NCBI RefSeq assembly: GCF_002564045.1
Contig: NZ_PDJK01000002.1
Coordinates: forward strand, 930,001-994,000
Direction of reading: 5' to 3'
Source of the DNA: Amycolatopsis sulphurea
GTDB taxonomy: Bacteria; Actinomycetota; Actinomycetes; Mycobacteriales; Pseudonocardiaceae
Length of the DNA stretch: 64,000 bases
This document shows positions 25,282-33,871 of the stretch, one piece after another. A model generated the notes under the pieces. The model had not been told where the DNA came from and made no database searches. It was given only the letters and a program-made list of their open reading frames with translations. The position numbers and the translations under genes are program-made. Numbering within the stretch: position 1 is the stretch's first letter; each line of letters opens with the position of its first letter.

Positions 25282-26568
25282 GTGCGCGGACGATTTGCCG
25301 GGTGGTTCACGGGTTGGCGCCTTTGGCGGTTGCCTTCCCACGTGCGCCTCTACGTGCTGCTCGTCAACGTCGTCGCGGTCACCGCTTCGGTGAGCACCGC
25401 GTGGCTGGTGCCGGTCGACCGGACCGACCTCGTGCGGTTCGGCGTGCTCACGGTGTGCGCGGCCGTCGCGATCGAGGCCACCCGCCGGATCGAGCGGCAG
25501 CGCGAATACAACCGCGCCCCCACGGTCGCGTACGTGGACACCAAGGCCGTCTGGAGCATCGCGGCGGTGATCGCCCTCCCGCCGGTCCTGGCCACCGCGA
25601 TGGTCGTGGTCACCTACGCCGTGGCGTGGTGGCGGATCTGGCCCCGTGAACGGCCGGTGCTGCCGCACCGCTGGATCTTCTCCGCGGCCACCGTGCTGTG
25701 CGGCACGCAGGCCGCGGTCGTGGTGCTCGCGCTCGGCATGCACCACTACCCCGGCATCCCGTCCGCCGGTTTCCTACCCGGGCTGGCCGACCTGGTGATC
25801 ATCGTGTCCGCCGCCGCACTGCGCTGGGCGATCAACACCGCGCTGGTGATGGCCGCGATCGCGCTGTCCGGTGCGCCGCGCACGCTGTCCGAGCTGTTCT
25901 CCGGGTTCGGGGATCAGCTGCTGGAGGCGGGCGCGATCGGCCTCGGCCTGGTCACCGCGGCACTCCTGCTGCTGGCCAACCCACTGCTACTGGTCGGCGT
26001 GGTGCTGGCACTGGTGGCCTTGCACCGCGGGCTGCTGCTGACCCAGTTCCAGCGTGACGCGCGCACCGATCTGACCACCGGCCTGGCCACCAAGCGCTGG
26101 TGGCGCACCATCGCCGAGCAGTACCTGGACCGCGCGCGCACCGGCGGCGGCACGGTCGGTGTCCTGCTGCTCGATCTGGACCACTTCAAGGCCATCAACG
26201 ACACCTACGGCCACCCGATCGGCGACCTGGTGCTGCGCGAGATCGCCATCGCGGTGCGCGGGGAGGTGCGGGACCAGGACGTCTGCGGGCGCTGGGGCGG
26301 CGAGGAATTCGCCATCGTGCTGCCGAACGTGCCCACCGAGGAGCACCTCGGCCAGCTGGCCGACCGGATCCGCAGCCGGGTTCCGCTGGTCTCGGTGGCG
26401 TTGCCGGACCGGGACACGGTGATCAGCGACCTGACCGTGTCCATCGGCTGCGCGCTCTACCCGGCCGAGCACCTCACCGGTATCGACGACGTGCTCGTGG
26501 CCAGTGACACCGCGCTCTACCGGGCGAAGCAGGCCGGCCGCAACCGGGTCGAGCTGGCCACCCGCTGA
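25282..26568 (+). CDS. Membrane-bound diguanylate cyclase (GGDEF)
   Basis: A 428-aa protein. About six to eight membrane segments fill residues 20-250, and a GGDEF domain follows (DARTDLTTGLATKRWWRTIA, LLLDLDHFKAINDTYGHPIG). The active-site loop is RWGGEEF, a catalytically competent variant, and an RDQD inhibitory I-site sits five residues before it. It makes the second messenger c-di-GMP from two GTP and should be feedback-inhibited. GTG 25282 lies after GGTGAGGTGAAGA. The sensed signal of the MASE-like membrane part is unknown. The tiny-ORF array points away from it on the other strand. Confidence 0.93.
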   Translation: MRGRFAGWFTGWRLWRLPSHVRLYVLLVNVVAVTASVSTAWLVPVDRTDLVRFGVLTVCAAVAIEATRRIERQREYNRAPTVAYVDTKAVWSIAAVIALPPVLATAMVVVTYAVAWWRIWPRERPVLPHRWIFSAATVLCGTQAAVVVLALGMHHYPGIPSAGFLPGLADLVIIVSAAALRWAINTALVMAAIALSGAPRTLSELFSGFGDQLLEAGAIGLGLVTAALLLLANPLLLVGVVLALVALHRGLLLTQFQRDARTDLTTGLATKRWWRTIAEQYLDRARTGGGTVGVLLLDLDHFKAINDTYGHPIGDLVLREIAIAVRGEVRDQDVCGRWGGEEFAIVLPNVPTEEHLGQLADRIRSRVPLVSVALPDRDTVISDLTVSIGCALYPAEHLTGIDDVLVASDTALYRAKQAGRNRVELATR

Positions 26569-26668
26569 ACCGGGATTCTCCGGGCATACCCCCCGGTGGT
26601 CGCCCGGACCGGGCGACCGGCGGCGATTCTCGTGTCACGATGGACGTGACGAAGGCGAGGTGGTCCGG

Positions 26669-27469
26669 GTGCCCGAATGGGATGGGCGGGGGCTGCCGCC
26701 GATCGCGCAGGCCCGGGTCGAGCGGTTCGCCGAATCAGGGTTGCGGACCTCGCTGCTGAGCGTGCCGGGCGCGGTCGGCGCCGAGGCGGCGGGGTTCGAG
26801 CCGACGGGTGAGGTGATGGGCTGCGTCGTGCAGCGCATCGGGTGGACGTCCATGATCGCCACCACCCCCGGACAGCAGATCTCGACGCAGGCCGCATTCC
26901 TGCGCGAGGGCTACCGGCTCGCGCTGGCGCGGCTGCGCCGGGAGGCCGCCGCGATCCGCGCCGACGGGGTGCTCGGCATCGCCCTCTCGATCACCCCGCT
27001 CGACGAGGTGATGCACGAGTTCGTCGCGCTGGGCACCGCGGTGCGGGCGCAGTCGGCGCAGCGGCCGGGGTTCGTGTTCACCACCGAGCTGTCCGGGCCC
27101 GACGTCGGGAAGCTGGTGCAGGCGGGCTGGGTGCCCGCGAAGGTGATCACCGGGTTCGGTGCGCACGCGCTCTACGACTACAACATGCAGTTCCAGACCA
27201 ACACCTGGGCGGGCAACACCGAGGTCGACGCGCACACCGAACTGGTCACCGCGGTCCGCTCCGCGGCGCGGGCCGAGTTCGCCGAGGGCGTGCGCGCCGC
27301 GGGTGCCGACGGCGCGATCGTCTCCCGGATGACGCTGGACACCTGGCGTCTCGGCGAGGTGGGCGTGTCCGGGGTCGCGAGCGTGTTCGGCACCGCGATC
27401 GCGCGCTTCCACGCCGGGGTGGCCGCACCGACCTCGGCAGTGACCCTCCTGCCGCTGAACCGATCGTGA
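26669..27469 (+). CDS. YbjQ-like heavy-metal-binding-domain protein 1
   Basis: A 266-aa soluble protein with two YbjQ/UPF0145-like regions. The pattern REGYRLALARLRREAAAIRA, then GVLGIALSITPLDEVMHEFV and ALGTAVRAQ is the typical helix-strand-strand unit, repeated with decay in the second half. The family forms pentameric rings and is named for putative metal binding, with unknown physiology. GTG 26669 follows a GGCGAGG site; an in-frame GTG three codons earlier is an alternative. It is followed 10 bp later by a paralogue, so the two are probably co-transcribed. Confidence 0.82.
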   Translation: MPEWDGRGLPPIAQARVERFAESGLRTSLLSVPGAVGAEAAGFEPTGEVMGCVVQRIGWTSMIATTPGQQISTQAAFLREGYRLALARLRREAAAIRADGVLGIALSITPLDEVMHEFVALGTAVRAQSAQRPGFVFTTELSGPDVGKLVQAGWVPAKVITGFGAHALYDYNMQFQTNTWAGNTEVDAHTELVTAVRSAARAEFAEGVRAAGADGAIVSRMTLDTWRLGEVGVSGVASVFGTAIARFHAGVAAPTSAVTLLPLNRS

Positions 27470-27479
27470 AGGAGACGTC

Positions 27480-28298
27480 GTGAGCACTGCGAATCCCGCT
27501 GCGCAGCACCTTCCCGACGACGCCATGCGCAGGCTCGCCGAAATGCGGCCAGGCCAGGCCACCAGCCTGTTCACCTCGGATCTGAGCGTGAACGAGTTCC
27601 TGCTGGTGCGCGAGGCCGGGTTCCGCCCGCTCGGGCTGGTGCTCGGCTCCAGCATCTACCACGTCGGATTCCAGATGGGCCGGTGGAGCCAGAATCAGGA
27701 GCTGGACCGGCTTTCCCAGGCGATGTACCACGCTCGCGAGCTGGCCATGTCGCGGATGGAGGCGGAGGCCGACCTGCTCGGCGCGGACGGCGTCGTCGCG
27801 GTCCGGCTGGAAATCGAGTTCAAGGAGTTCGGCAACGACCTGGCCGAGTTCATCGCGGTGGGCACCGCGGTGCAGGCCGAGCAGCCCGGCGAATGGCGCA
27901 ACAACACCGGGAAGCCGTTCACCAGCGATCTGTCCGGACAGGACTTCTGGACGCTCGTGCAGGCCGGTTACGCACCGCTGGGCATGGTGATGGGCTCGTG
28001 CGTCTACCACATCGCGCATCAGCGATTCCGCCAAGCGCTGGGCAACATCGGCCAGAACGTGGAGATCCCGCAGTACACCGAAGCGCTCTACGACGCTCGT
28101 GAGCTGGCCATGTCCCGGATGCAGGCGGAAGCCGAGCAGCTGCACGCGGAAGGCATCGTCGGGGTGCAGCTGCTTTCGCTGGCGCACCGCTGGGGAGGGC
28201 ACACCACGGAGTTCTTCGCGATCGGCACGGCGGTGAAGCCGCTTCGCGCCGACCATCACATCACCAAGCCGCAGCTCGTGCTGCCCCTCACCGACTGA
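27480..28298 (+). CDS. YbjQ-like heavy-metal-binding-domain protein 2
   Basis: A 272-aa paralogue of the preceding protein with two better preserved YbjQ units. Unit one is LVLGSSIYHVGFQMGRWSQN, MYHARELAMSRMEAEADLLG and EFIAVGTAV; unit two is MGSCVYHIAHQRF, LYDARELAMSRMQAEAEQLH and FFAIGTAVKPL. GTG 27480 is preceded by AAGGAGA. Its stop overlaps the next ATG (TGATG), indicating coupling to the 140-aa gene. Function unknown; ring-forming assemblies are known for the family. Confidence 0.85.
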   Translation: MSTANPAAQHLPDDAMRRLAEMRPGQATSLFTSDLSVNEFLLVREAGFRPLGLVLGSSIYHVGFQMGRWSQNQELDRLSQAMYHARELAMSRMEAEADLLGADGVVAVRLEIEFKEFGNDLAEFIAVGTAVQAEQPGEWRNNTGKPFTSDLSGQDFWTLVQAGYAPLGMVMGSCVYHIAHQRFRQALGNIGQNVEIPQYTEALYDARELAMSRMQAEAEQLHAEGIVGVQLLSLAHRWGGHTTEFFAIGTAVKPLRADHHITKPQLVLPLTD

Positions 28299-28720
28299 TG
28301 GCCGGCTCGGAGCTGAGCGGCCCGACCGGTGAATTTCACCTGCTGCTCGCCGCATTACGCACAGACCGCGCAGACGTCGCGTCGTACAGCCGCGTGCTGT
28401 CGGAAACTCTCGGCGACGCGCTGCCGCGGGGCATGGTCGAGATAGAGCGCCGTCGCAGCTTCGCCGACCGCGTCGCCGGGCGGCTCGGTCAACCGGTCGA
28501 GGTGCGCGTGTCCACTCCGCAGCAGCAGCTCGTGCTCACCGCCACCGGAGACGGCAGCGTCGTCGCCGAAATCCGCCAGGTCGTGCGCGGTGTGGTCATC
28601 AGCCGGCGTAGCGCGGAGCTGGAGGAATGGCTTACGGTGCTCGCCAACGAGCTGCAGGCACTCGCCGGCCGGGACGCGAAAGCACGCGAAGCGTTGTCCC
28701 GCCTGCTCGACGGTTCTTGA
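28298..28720 (+). CDS. Uncharacterised small protein coupled to YbjQ pair
   Basis: A 140-aa soluble protein I do not recognise. It contains a mixed strand region (PVEVRVSTPQQQLVLTATGD then VAEIRQVVRGVVISRRSAEL) flanked by helices, with no signal peptide or membrane segment. The one-base TGATG overlap with the YbjQ-like gene shows translational coupling, so it probably acts with that protein. Confidence 0.7.
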   Translation: MAGSELSGPTGEFHLLLAALRTDRADVASYSRVLSETLGDALPRGMVEIERRRSFADRVAGRLGQPVEVRVSTPQQQLVLTATGDGSVVAEIRQVVRGVVISRRSAELEEWLTVLANELQALAGRDAKAREALSRLLDGS

Positions 28721-28728
28721 TCGGTGGT

Positions 28729-29145
28729 GTGCGCGTGGACTGGACTCTCGAAGTGGTCGTCGTCCCGGTGTCCGATGTGGACCGAGCGAAGGCTTTCTAC
28801 ACCGACCAGGTCGGCTTTCACCTCGACCACGACAGCACACCCGGTCCTGGCATGCGCCTGGTGCAGCTGACCCCGCCCGGTTCGGGCTGCTCCATCGTGC
28901 TCGGCAAGGGCATGGTGCCGGAGATGCCACCCGGCTCGCTGCGGGGCCTGCAGCTGGTCGTCGCCGATCTGCCACGGGCGCGGGAAACACTCGTGGCAGG
29001 CGGCGTCGACGTCAGCGAAATCCAGCGGTACGGCCCGGATCCGGGCACCGGCCGGCCGGAGGATCTGGACGACATCGGGTTCGTCCACTTCGCCGACCCG
29101 GATGGGAATACCTGGTCGGTGCAACAGATTTCCGCGCGGGGTTAG
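28729..29145 (+). CDS. VOC-superfamily (glyoxalase-like) protein
   Basis: A 138-aa vicinal-oxygen-chelate protein. The opening LEVVVVPVSDVDRAKAFYTD, the midsection LGKGMVPEMPPGSLRGLQLV and the C-terminal GFVHFADPDGNTWSVQQ are classic VOC signatures, with metal-ligand Glu/His positions not fully clear. Possible roles include glyoxalase/bleomycin-resistance or dioxygenase-type activity. GTG 28729 was chosen; a GTG two codons later is possible. It may be the last gene of the transcript starting at 26669. Confidence 0.87.
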   Translation: MRVDWTLEVVVVPVSDVDRAKAFYTDQVGFHLDHDSTPGPGMRLVQLTPPGSGCSIVLGKGMVPEMPPGSLRGLQLVVADLPRARETLVAGGVDVSEIQRYGPDPGTGRPEDLDDIGFVHFADPDGNTWSVQQISARG

Positions 29146-29169
29146 AGCACTGTTCCCGTTGTCGCGTAC

Positions 29170-29940
29170 CTATTCGAGCCCACCGAGCGTGAGCGCGAGT
29201 GCATCGGCGACGTGGGCGCGGTCGCCCGGATACAAGTTGATCTGCGGGTCACCATCTGGGCCGTCGCTGACGAAGCTCAGGACCCGGCCCTCGCGGGTGA
29301 GATCGATGGCGGACAACGGAGTGGAACGCGTGCGCTCACCGGCACTGTCACGGGTCGCGGCGTAGAGCTGATGCATCGCGTCCCGATCGGCACGCATCAG
29401 GCGACGCAGCTCGTCGGCCTGGGCGGAGGCTTCGGTGAACGGGTCGTCGCCGCCATAGTCCCGGCCGGCGTCTTCGTACTGGGCCTTCGGCACACACAAC
29501 GGCCTGATCCGCGCCACGCGAGCATCGGGAAGCGTGCCCACCAAGCTCTCCACCAGGTCCCGTGGCCGGATGGGGTCGAGCTGGACGACCTGGTGATCGG
29601 TGATCAACCGCACCGCGTCCCGCCCGGACTCGGCCGTCAGCATCGCCGCGGCCCGGACGCTTGCCCGGCGCAGATTGCTCCAGAGGTACACCTCTCGCCG
29701 AGCAGTCGCGAGCACCCGGAGCGTGGCCCGATACCGCGGAACGAGCCCGCCGTCCGGGTCGGTCAACCCGAGGCGGGCCAGTTCGTCGAGCGCACGGTGC
29801 CGGAAAACGGTGGTACCGTCGTCGGTCCGGTGATTCTGGTCCGGCTCGAGGACGACGGGAGGCGCGCCGAGTCCGGCCAGCTCCCAGGACACGAGGAACA
29901 CCGGCCGGGGCAGCCGCACCGGCCTGTCGAGGACGTTCAT
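29170..29940 (-). CDS. ESX secretion-associated protein EspG-like
   Basis: A 256-aa EspG-family chaperone. The region VFLVSWELAGLGAPPVVLEP, the central REVYLWSNLRRASVRAAAML and the C-terminal SFVSDGPDGDPQINLYPGDR fit actinobacterial EspG proteins. These bind PE/PPE-type substrates of type VII secretion in the cytoplasm. Its partner is evidently the PPE-like protein encoded 8 bp upstream in the same minus-strand operon. It is convergent with the VOC gene. Confidence 0.85.
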   Translation of the reverse strand: MNVLDRPVRLPRPVFLVSWELAGLGAPPVVLEPDQNHRTDDGTTVFRHRALDELARLGLTDPDGGLVPRYRATLRVLATARREVYLWSNLRRASVRAAAMLTAESGRDAVRLITDHQVVQLDPIRPRDLVESLVGTLPDARVARIRPLCVPKAQYEDAGRDYGGDDPFTEASAQADELRRLMRADRDAMHQLYAATRDSAGERTRSTPLSAIDLTREGRVLSFVSDGPDGDPQINLYPGDRAHVADALALTLGGLE

Positions 29941-29948
29941 CGGCGCGG

Positions 29949-31322
29949 TCAGCCCCCGATGGTCGGCGGCGTGGGCGGCAACCCGGTCCGCGGATCCACC
30001 AGCCGGTCACCGTCATCGTCGGTGAGGCTGAACGCGGAATCGTCGTCCACGCCGTATTTGCGCTGATGTTCCTTGTCGCCCTCCCCCTTGCCTTTGCCGC
30101 CAGGAGCGCCCATGCCGGACATTCCGGCCCCGCCGCGAGCACCGGTGGTCGCGGCCGAACCTCCCGAACCGCGCACGGCGCCCTCCTCACCGGCACCCGA
30201 CCGCGCACCACCACCCGGGCCGTTGGGCAGCCCGCGACCCACCGGTCCGCCAGCTCCGCCCGGCCCGCTCGACAGCCCCCGTCCGGCCGATCCGCCAGCT
30301 CCGGGTACTGATACCCCGGATGCTCCGGGTACTCCGGATAACGAGCTGCCGGGGCCGAACCCACCCGGCACGAACGCACTACCCGACCACGACGAACCAC
30401 CACCCCCGGCACCCGGGACCGGCAGCGGCGGCACCGAACCAGGCCGCATGTCCGGCAGGGACGGAGGAACGTAACCCGCAGTCCGGGTACCACCGAATGG
30501 AGTGCCCGGCCCGGGATTCTCACCCGGCAGCGGGTGTCCGGCCGGAGGCATGTGCACATTCGGCACCGAGCCCTCGGCCGGTGGCGGTGACGTGTGCCCG
30601 GCACCGACAGGACCGGTGAACTCCGACCGCGCCGACGAATGCCTGTTCCTCCCACCCGTCGGCGTGTGCCGCGAAGGCGAGGAAGACACCGGGGCCGGCG
30701 GAGCGATCGACACTTCGCCGTCGAATTTGTTCAGCTGCCCGTAGTCCGTCTTCAAACCCTGGCCGCTGGTCTGTGCCTGCTGCTGGTATCCGTGGTAGCG
30801 ATCCAGATTCTCCCGCGCCATCCGGTTGTAGGTGTTGATCTGATCTTCGGTGTCGGTGTCCCACGGCGTGGCGGTATCGAGGAAATTCTTGTGCGGCGGC
30901 GTTTTCGGCATCGGCTGCAGCGCAGCCTTCATTTCGTCGAACCCATGCGCCAGATCCGTCAGGTTCTGCCCGTTGCTGGTGTAGGTCTGCGCAGCGGCCG
31001 ATGTCGCATCCGTCAGCGGCTTTATCCTTGCCCGCGCCACATCCGCCCCACCGCCGGTCCAGGCCGATTCCAATCCGGCACTCAACTGCTGCGCCCGGGC
31101 ACTCATCTCGTCGTTCTGCCGCGCCAGCATCGTCGCCCGGCCCGCGCCCTGATGCCAATCCTGGGCGCCCTGACTGGCCAGCACTTTCTGGACCAGCTCC
31201 GGCGCCGGAACCGCTTGATCACCGGTATTCCCATGCCATACGTCCGAGACCCAGTGCTCGACATCGTCGAACCGCTCGTTCAACCACTTGGCGCCTTCGC
31301 CGACCCAATCGAACAAGCCCAT
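29949..31322 (-). CDS. PPE-like T7SS protein with Gly/Pro-rich C-terminus
   Basis: A 457-aa protein. Residues 1-190 are helical with a WTGGG turn (LESAWTGGGADVARARIKPL), matching the WXG-like N-terminal domain of PPE/EspB-type substrates. From about residue 205 it becomes extremely rich in Gly, Pro and Ser, ending in an acidic SAFSLTDDDGDRLVDPRTGL. ATG 31322 overlaps the upstream lipoprotein stop (TGATG); a GTG one codon earlier is the alternative. EspG directly downstream should be its chaperone. It is probably exported to the cell envelope. Confidence 0.82.
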   Translation of the reverse strand: MGLFDWVGEGAKWLNERFDDVEHWVSDVWHGNTGDQAVPAPELVQKVLASQGAQDWHQGAGRATMLARQNDEMSARAQQLSAGLESAWTGGGADVARARIKPLTDATSAAAQTYTSNGQNLTDLAHGFDEMKAALQPMPKTPPHKNFLDTATPWDTDTEDQINTYNRMARENLDRYHGYQQQAQTSGQGLKTDYGQLNKFDGEVSIAPPAPVSSSPSRHTPTGGRNRHSSARSEFTGPVGAGHTSPPPAEGSVPNVHMPPAGHPLPGENPGPGTPFGGTRTAGYVPPSLPDMRPGSVPPLPVPGAGGGGSSWSGSAFVPGGFGPGSSLSGVPGASGVSVPGAGGSAGRGLSSGPGGAGGPVGRGLPNGPGGGARSGAGEEGAVRGSGGSAATTGARGGAGMSGMGAPGGKGKGEGDKEHQRKYGVDDDSAFSLTDDDGDRLVDPRTGLPPTPPTIGG

Positions 31323-31951
31323 CACATACCCGCTTTTTTCCGCAGATTGGTGACCACCATGTCGGCCACCCGCGGAGCCAGCTCACACGCATCCGCCTTG
31401 CCTACTTTGGCTCGGCGGACAGTCAATGAAGCATCAACCGACAGACTGTCAGAAATACCTATAGCGACCTGACAAAAACCACTCTTCGCACCTGCGCTGG
31501 TTATCTCGTACCCGACAGCGGGGAACCCTTGCACTGGGGGAAGCACCCGCCACACCGAACTCTGCGGCTTTGTGTTCTGATACACCGCGCTGAGACCCTC
31601 GCCCACCTGAGTCACGTAACCGACGGTTGCGGCAGCGCCAGTCGTGTCGTTGATCCAGTCACACGCCGTACCAAGGGCAGGATCGTCGTTACGCTCTCCC
31701 TGCGGAGCAATGCCCAGGATCTGTTCGAGCTGATCCGGCTTCAGCGCCTCCTGACACGGATCTCCCGAAAGCACCGACGCCGGCAACGGACGCTCAACCT
31801 TGGGAGCACCACTGTGCGGCAACGCTGCAGCCGCCGGTGATGGGACTGGCGGACTGACCGCGGCACCGGGCGCGTCCCCGGAGCATCCTGCGGTCACGAC
31901 AACGGCCACCACGGCGCCGGACAACGCGAAAAATGACCTGCACATTGTCAC
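31322..31951 (-). CDS. DUF3558-type lipoprotein, copy A
   Basis: A 209-aa lipoprotein. A signal peptide ends at the lipobox VTAGC with Cys23 as the lipidated residue. A Pro/Ala-rich linker follows, then a DUF3558-like domain with cysteines in GDPCQEALKP, TACDWIND, GFCQVAIG and ADACELAP. Such lipoproteins are anchored outside the membrane; the family function is unknown. Its start overlaps the upstream 151-aa gene stop by ATGA, and its end overlaps the PPE-like start. It is one of two tandem copies (the other at 32636-33265); this one remains linked to the PPE-EspG part of the operon. Confidence 0.85.
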   Translation of the reverse strand: MTMCRSFFALSGAVVAVVVTAGCSGDAPGAAVSPPVPSPAAAALPHSGAPKVERPLPASVLSGDPCQEALKPDQLEQILGIAPQGERNDDPALGTACDWINDTTGAAATVGYVTQVGEGLSAVYQNTKPQSSVWRVLPPVQGFPAVGYEITSAGAKSGFCQVAIGISDSLSVDASLTVRRAKVGKADACELAPRVADMVVTNLRKKAGM

Positions 31952-32403
31952 GCGAACCCCTTGCCTTCCCCCTCGGAGGAGACCCTCTTGACGTCTACAC
32001 CCGCCTGATCATCCGACGCTTCGGTAATCCCCAAAGCCTTCTCCAACCGCGCTACCAATTCAGCGATGTAGTCGCGGTACAACTTGACCTGATCCGCACC
32101 ACTACCGAACGCGCCACGATTCTGACCATCACCGACCAAGAGCTTGTTGTAACCGTTACTCCCCGGCTCATCCGCCGGCGGCGTAAGTTTGGTCAAAGCT
32201 GTCGCGTGAGGCCCCATGCGGAGAATGTCGTGGTACATGCTCCTCGCCTGATTGAGCATGCTCCAGGCATCGGCGCTGCTGAGACTGAAGCCGGGCCCTG
32301 CCGGTGCGGCACCCCCTCCGGAGGCGCCTCCCCCGCCAGGCTGGTCGGTGATCGCGAAGCCGAGCCCTTCGAGCCAACTCGGCCCCGACGCAGGTTGAGA
32401 CAC
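31948..32403 (-). CDS. T7SS-associated small protein, copy A
   Basis: A 151-aa protein of unknown function. A Gly/Pro-rich N-terminus is followed by a helical hairpin-like region (SLSSADAWSMLNQARSMYHD, then VKLYRDYIAELVARLEKALG) resembling WXG100-like partners. There is no signal peptide. It is coupled by ATGA overlap to the lipoprotein gene. It is near-identical to copy B at 33262-33717 except in a ~12-residue central patch (DILRMGPHATALTKL here). Confidence 0.75.
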   Translation of the reverse strand: MSQPASGPSWLEGLGFAITDQPGGGGASGGGAAPAGPGFSLSSADAWSMLNQARSMYHDILRMGPHATALTKLTPPADEPGSNGYNKLLVGDGQNRGAFGSGADQVKLYRDYIAELVARLEKALGITEASDDQAGVDVKRVSSEGEGKGFA

Positions 32404-32635
32404 TGATCCACCCCTCTGATAACACCGCTAACACTGCCGAAACGGTCCAGACCGTCGGCCACGGATTACAGTACCGGACTGATCAACACGCGGGTACACA
32501 CATCGGAAAGAGTGATCTTCAACCCCAGGGTTCCCGGGGAGTAGTCCCTGGCGATGCAGGATCATGACCTCGTACTCGACGTAGTCGCGGGAGTTCTCCG
32601 AGCCGCCGCCATCATCTCGTCGCGGACGACACTCC
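32404..32635. other. Junction between duplicated T7SS gene pairs
   Basis: A 232-bp spacer. The part nearest 32404 (to about 32490) is a copy of the sequence upstream of 33717, so the second pair keeps its own upstream region. The rest, after the copy-B lipoprotein stop, has no homologue of the PPE start and no gene I can support. The duplication joint therefore lies just after the lipoprotein stop codon. Confidence 0.6.
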
Positions 32636-33265
32636 TCACACACCCGCTTTTTTCCGCAGATTGGTGACCACCATGTCGGCCACCCGCGGAGCCAGCTCAC
32701 ACGCATCCGCCTTGCCTACTTTGGCTCGGCGGAGAATCAACGAGGCATCAACCGTCAGACTGTCAGAAATGCCTATACTGACCTGACAGAAACCGCCCTG
32801 AGTACCGGAGCTTATTGTCGTGTGCGCGGCAGCGGGAAACCCTTGAATAGAGGGAAACTCGCGCCATACCGAACTCAGTGGCCTTGTGTTCTGATACACC
32901 GCACTGAGACCATCATGTACTTTTGTCGTGTACCCCACGCCGACGGTCGCACCGGTCGTGTCGTTTATCCAGTTACATGCCGTACCAAGGGCAGGATTGT
33001 CGTGACGTTCTCCCTGCGGGGCATTCCCCAGGATCTGTTCGAGCTGATCCGGCTTCAGCGCCTCCTGACACGGATCTCCCGAAAGCACCGACGCCGGCAA
33101 CGGACGCTCAACCTTGGGAGCACCACTGTGCGGCAACGCTGCAGCCGCCGGTGATGGGACTGGCGGACTGACCGCGGCACCAGGCGCACTCCCGGAACAT
33201 CCCGCAGTCACGACAACGGCCACCACGGCGCCGGACAACGCGAAAAATGACCTGCACATTGTCAC
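32636..33265 (-). CDS. DUF3558-type lipoprotein, copy B
   Basis: A 209-aa paralogue of the 31322-31951 lipoprotein, with the same signal peptide, lipobox VTAGC and cysteine pattern. The first ~80 and last ~25 residues are almost identical to copy A, but the middle (about residues 80-185) differs at many positions, for example TGATVGVGYTTKVHDGLSAV against TGAAATVGYVTQVGEGLSAV. ATGA overlap links it to copy B of the 151-aa gene. It is not followed by a PPE gene, so it forms a truncated operon end. Confidence 0.85.
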   Translation of the reverse strand: MTMCRSFFALSGAVVAVVVTAGCSGSAPGAAVSPPVPSPAAAALPHSGAPKVERPLPASVLSGDPCQEALKPDQLEQILGNAPQGERHDNPALGTACNWINDTTGATVGVGYTTKVHDGLSAVYQNTRPLSSVWREFPSIQGFPAAAHTTISSGTQGGFCQVSIGISDSLTVDASLILRRAKVGKADACELAPRVADMVVTNLRKKAGV

Positions 33266-33717
33266 GCAAACCCCTTGCCTTCCCCCTCGGAGGAGACCCT
33301 CTTGACGTCTACACCCGCCTGATCATCCGACGCTTCGGTAATCCCCAAAGCCTTCTCCAACCGCGCTACCAATTCAGCGATGTAGTCGCGGTACAACTTG
33401 ACCTGATCCGCACCACTACCGAACGCGCCACGATTCTGACCATCACCGACCAAGAGCTTGTTGTAACCATTACTCCCCGGCTCATCCGCCGGCGGCCTGA
33501 GTCTGGTCAGAGCCTCCGCGTCGATCCCCATGTTGACAATGTCGTGGTACATGCTCCTGGCCTGATTGAGCATGCTCCGGGCATCCGCACTGCTCAGACT
33601 GAAGCCAGGCCCTGCCGGCGCGGCACCCCCTCCGGAGGCGCCTCCCCCGCCAGGCTGGTCGGTGATCGCGAAGCCGAGCCCTTCGAGCCAACTCGGCCCC
33701 GACGCAGGTTGAGACAC
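33262..33717 (-). CDS. T7SS-associated small protein, copy B
   Basis: A 151-aa paralogue of the 31948-32403 protein, identical over most of its length with a divergent patch (DIVNMGIDAEALTRL in place of DILRMGPHATALTKL). It is the first gene of the minus-strand cluster and starts the duplicated unit. Function unknown; a WXG-like helical partner of the secretion substrate is an inference from context. Confidence 0.75.
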   Translation of the reverse strand: MSQPASGPSWLEGLGFAITDQPGGGGASGGGAAPAGPGFSLSSADARSMLNQARSMYHDIVNMGIDAEALTRLRPPADEPGSNGYNKLLVGDGQNRGAFGSGADQVKLYRDYIAELVARLEKALGITEASDDQAGVDVKRVSSEGEGKGFA

Positions 33718-33871
33718 TCATCCACCCCTCTGATAACACCGCTAACACTGCCGAAACGGTCCAGACCGTCAGCCACGGATTACACTAGCGGACTGATCAA
33801 CACCCGGTGATCACCTCCGGGAAGGATGATCATTACATGGTCTGTACCAGGGGGTCGCCCCGAGGCACGAG

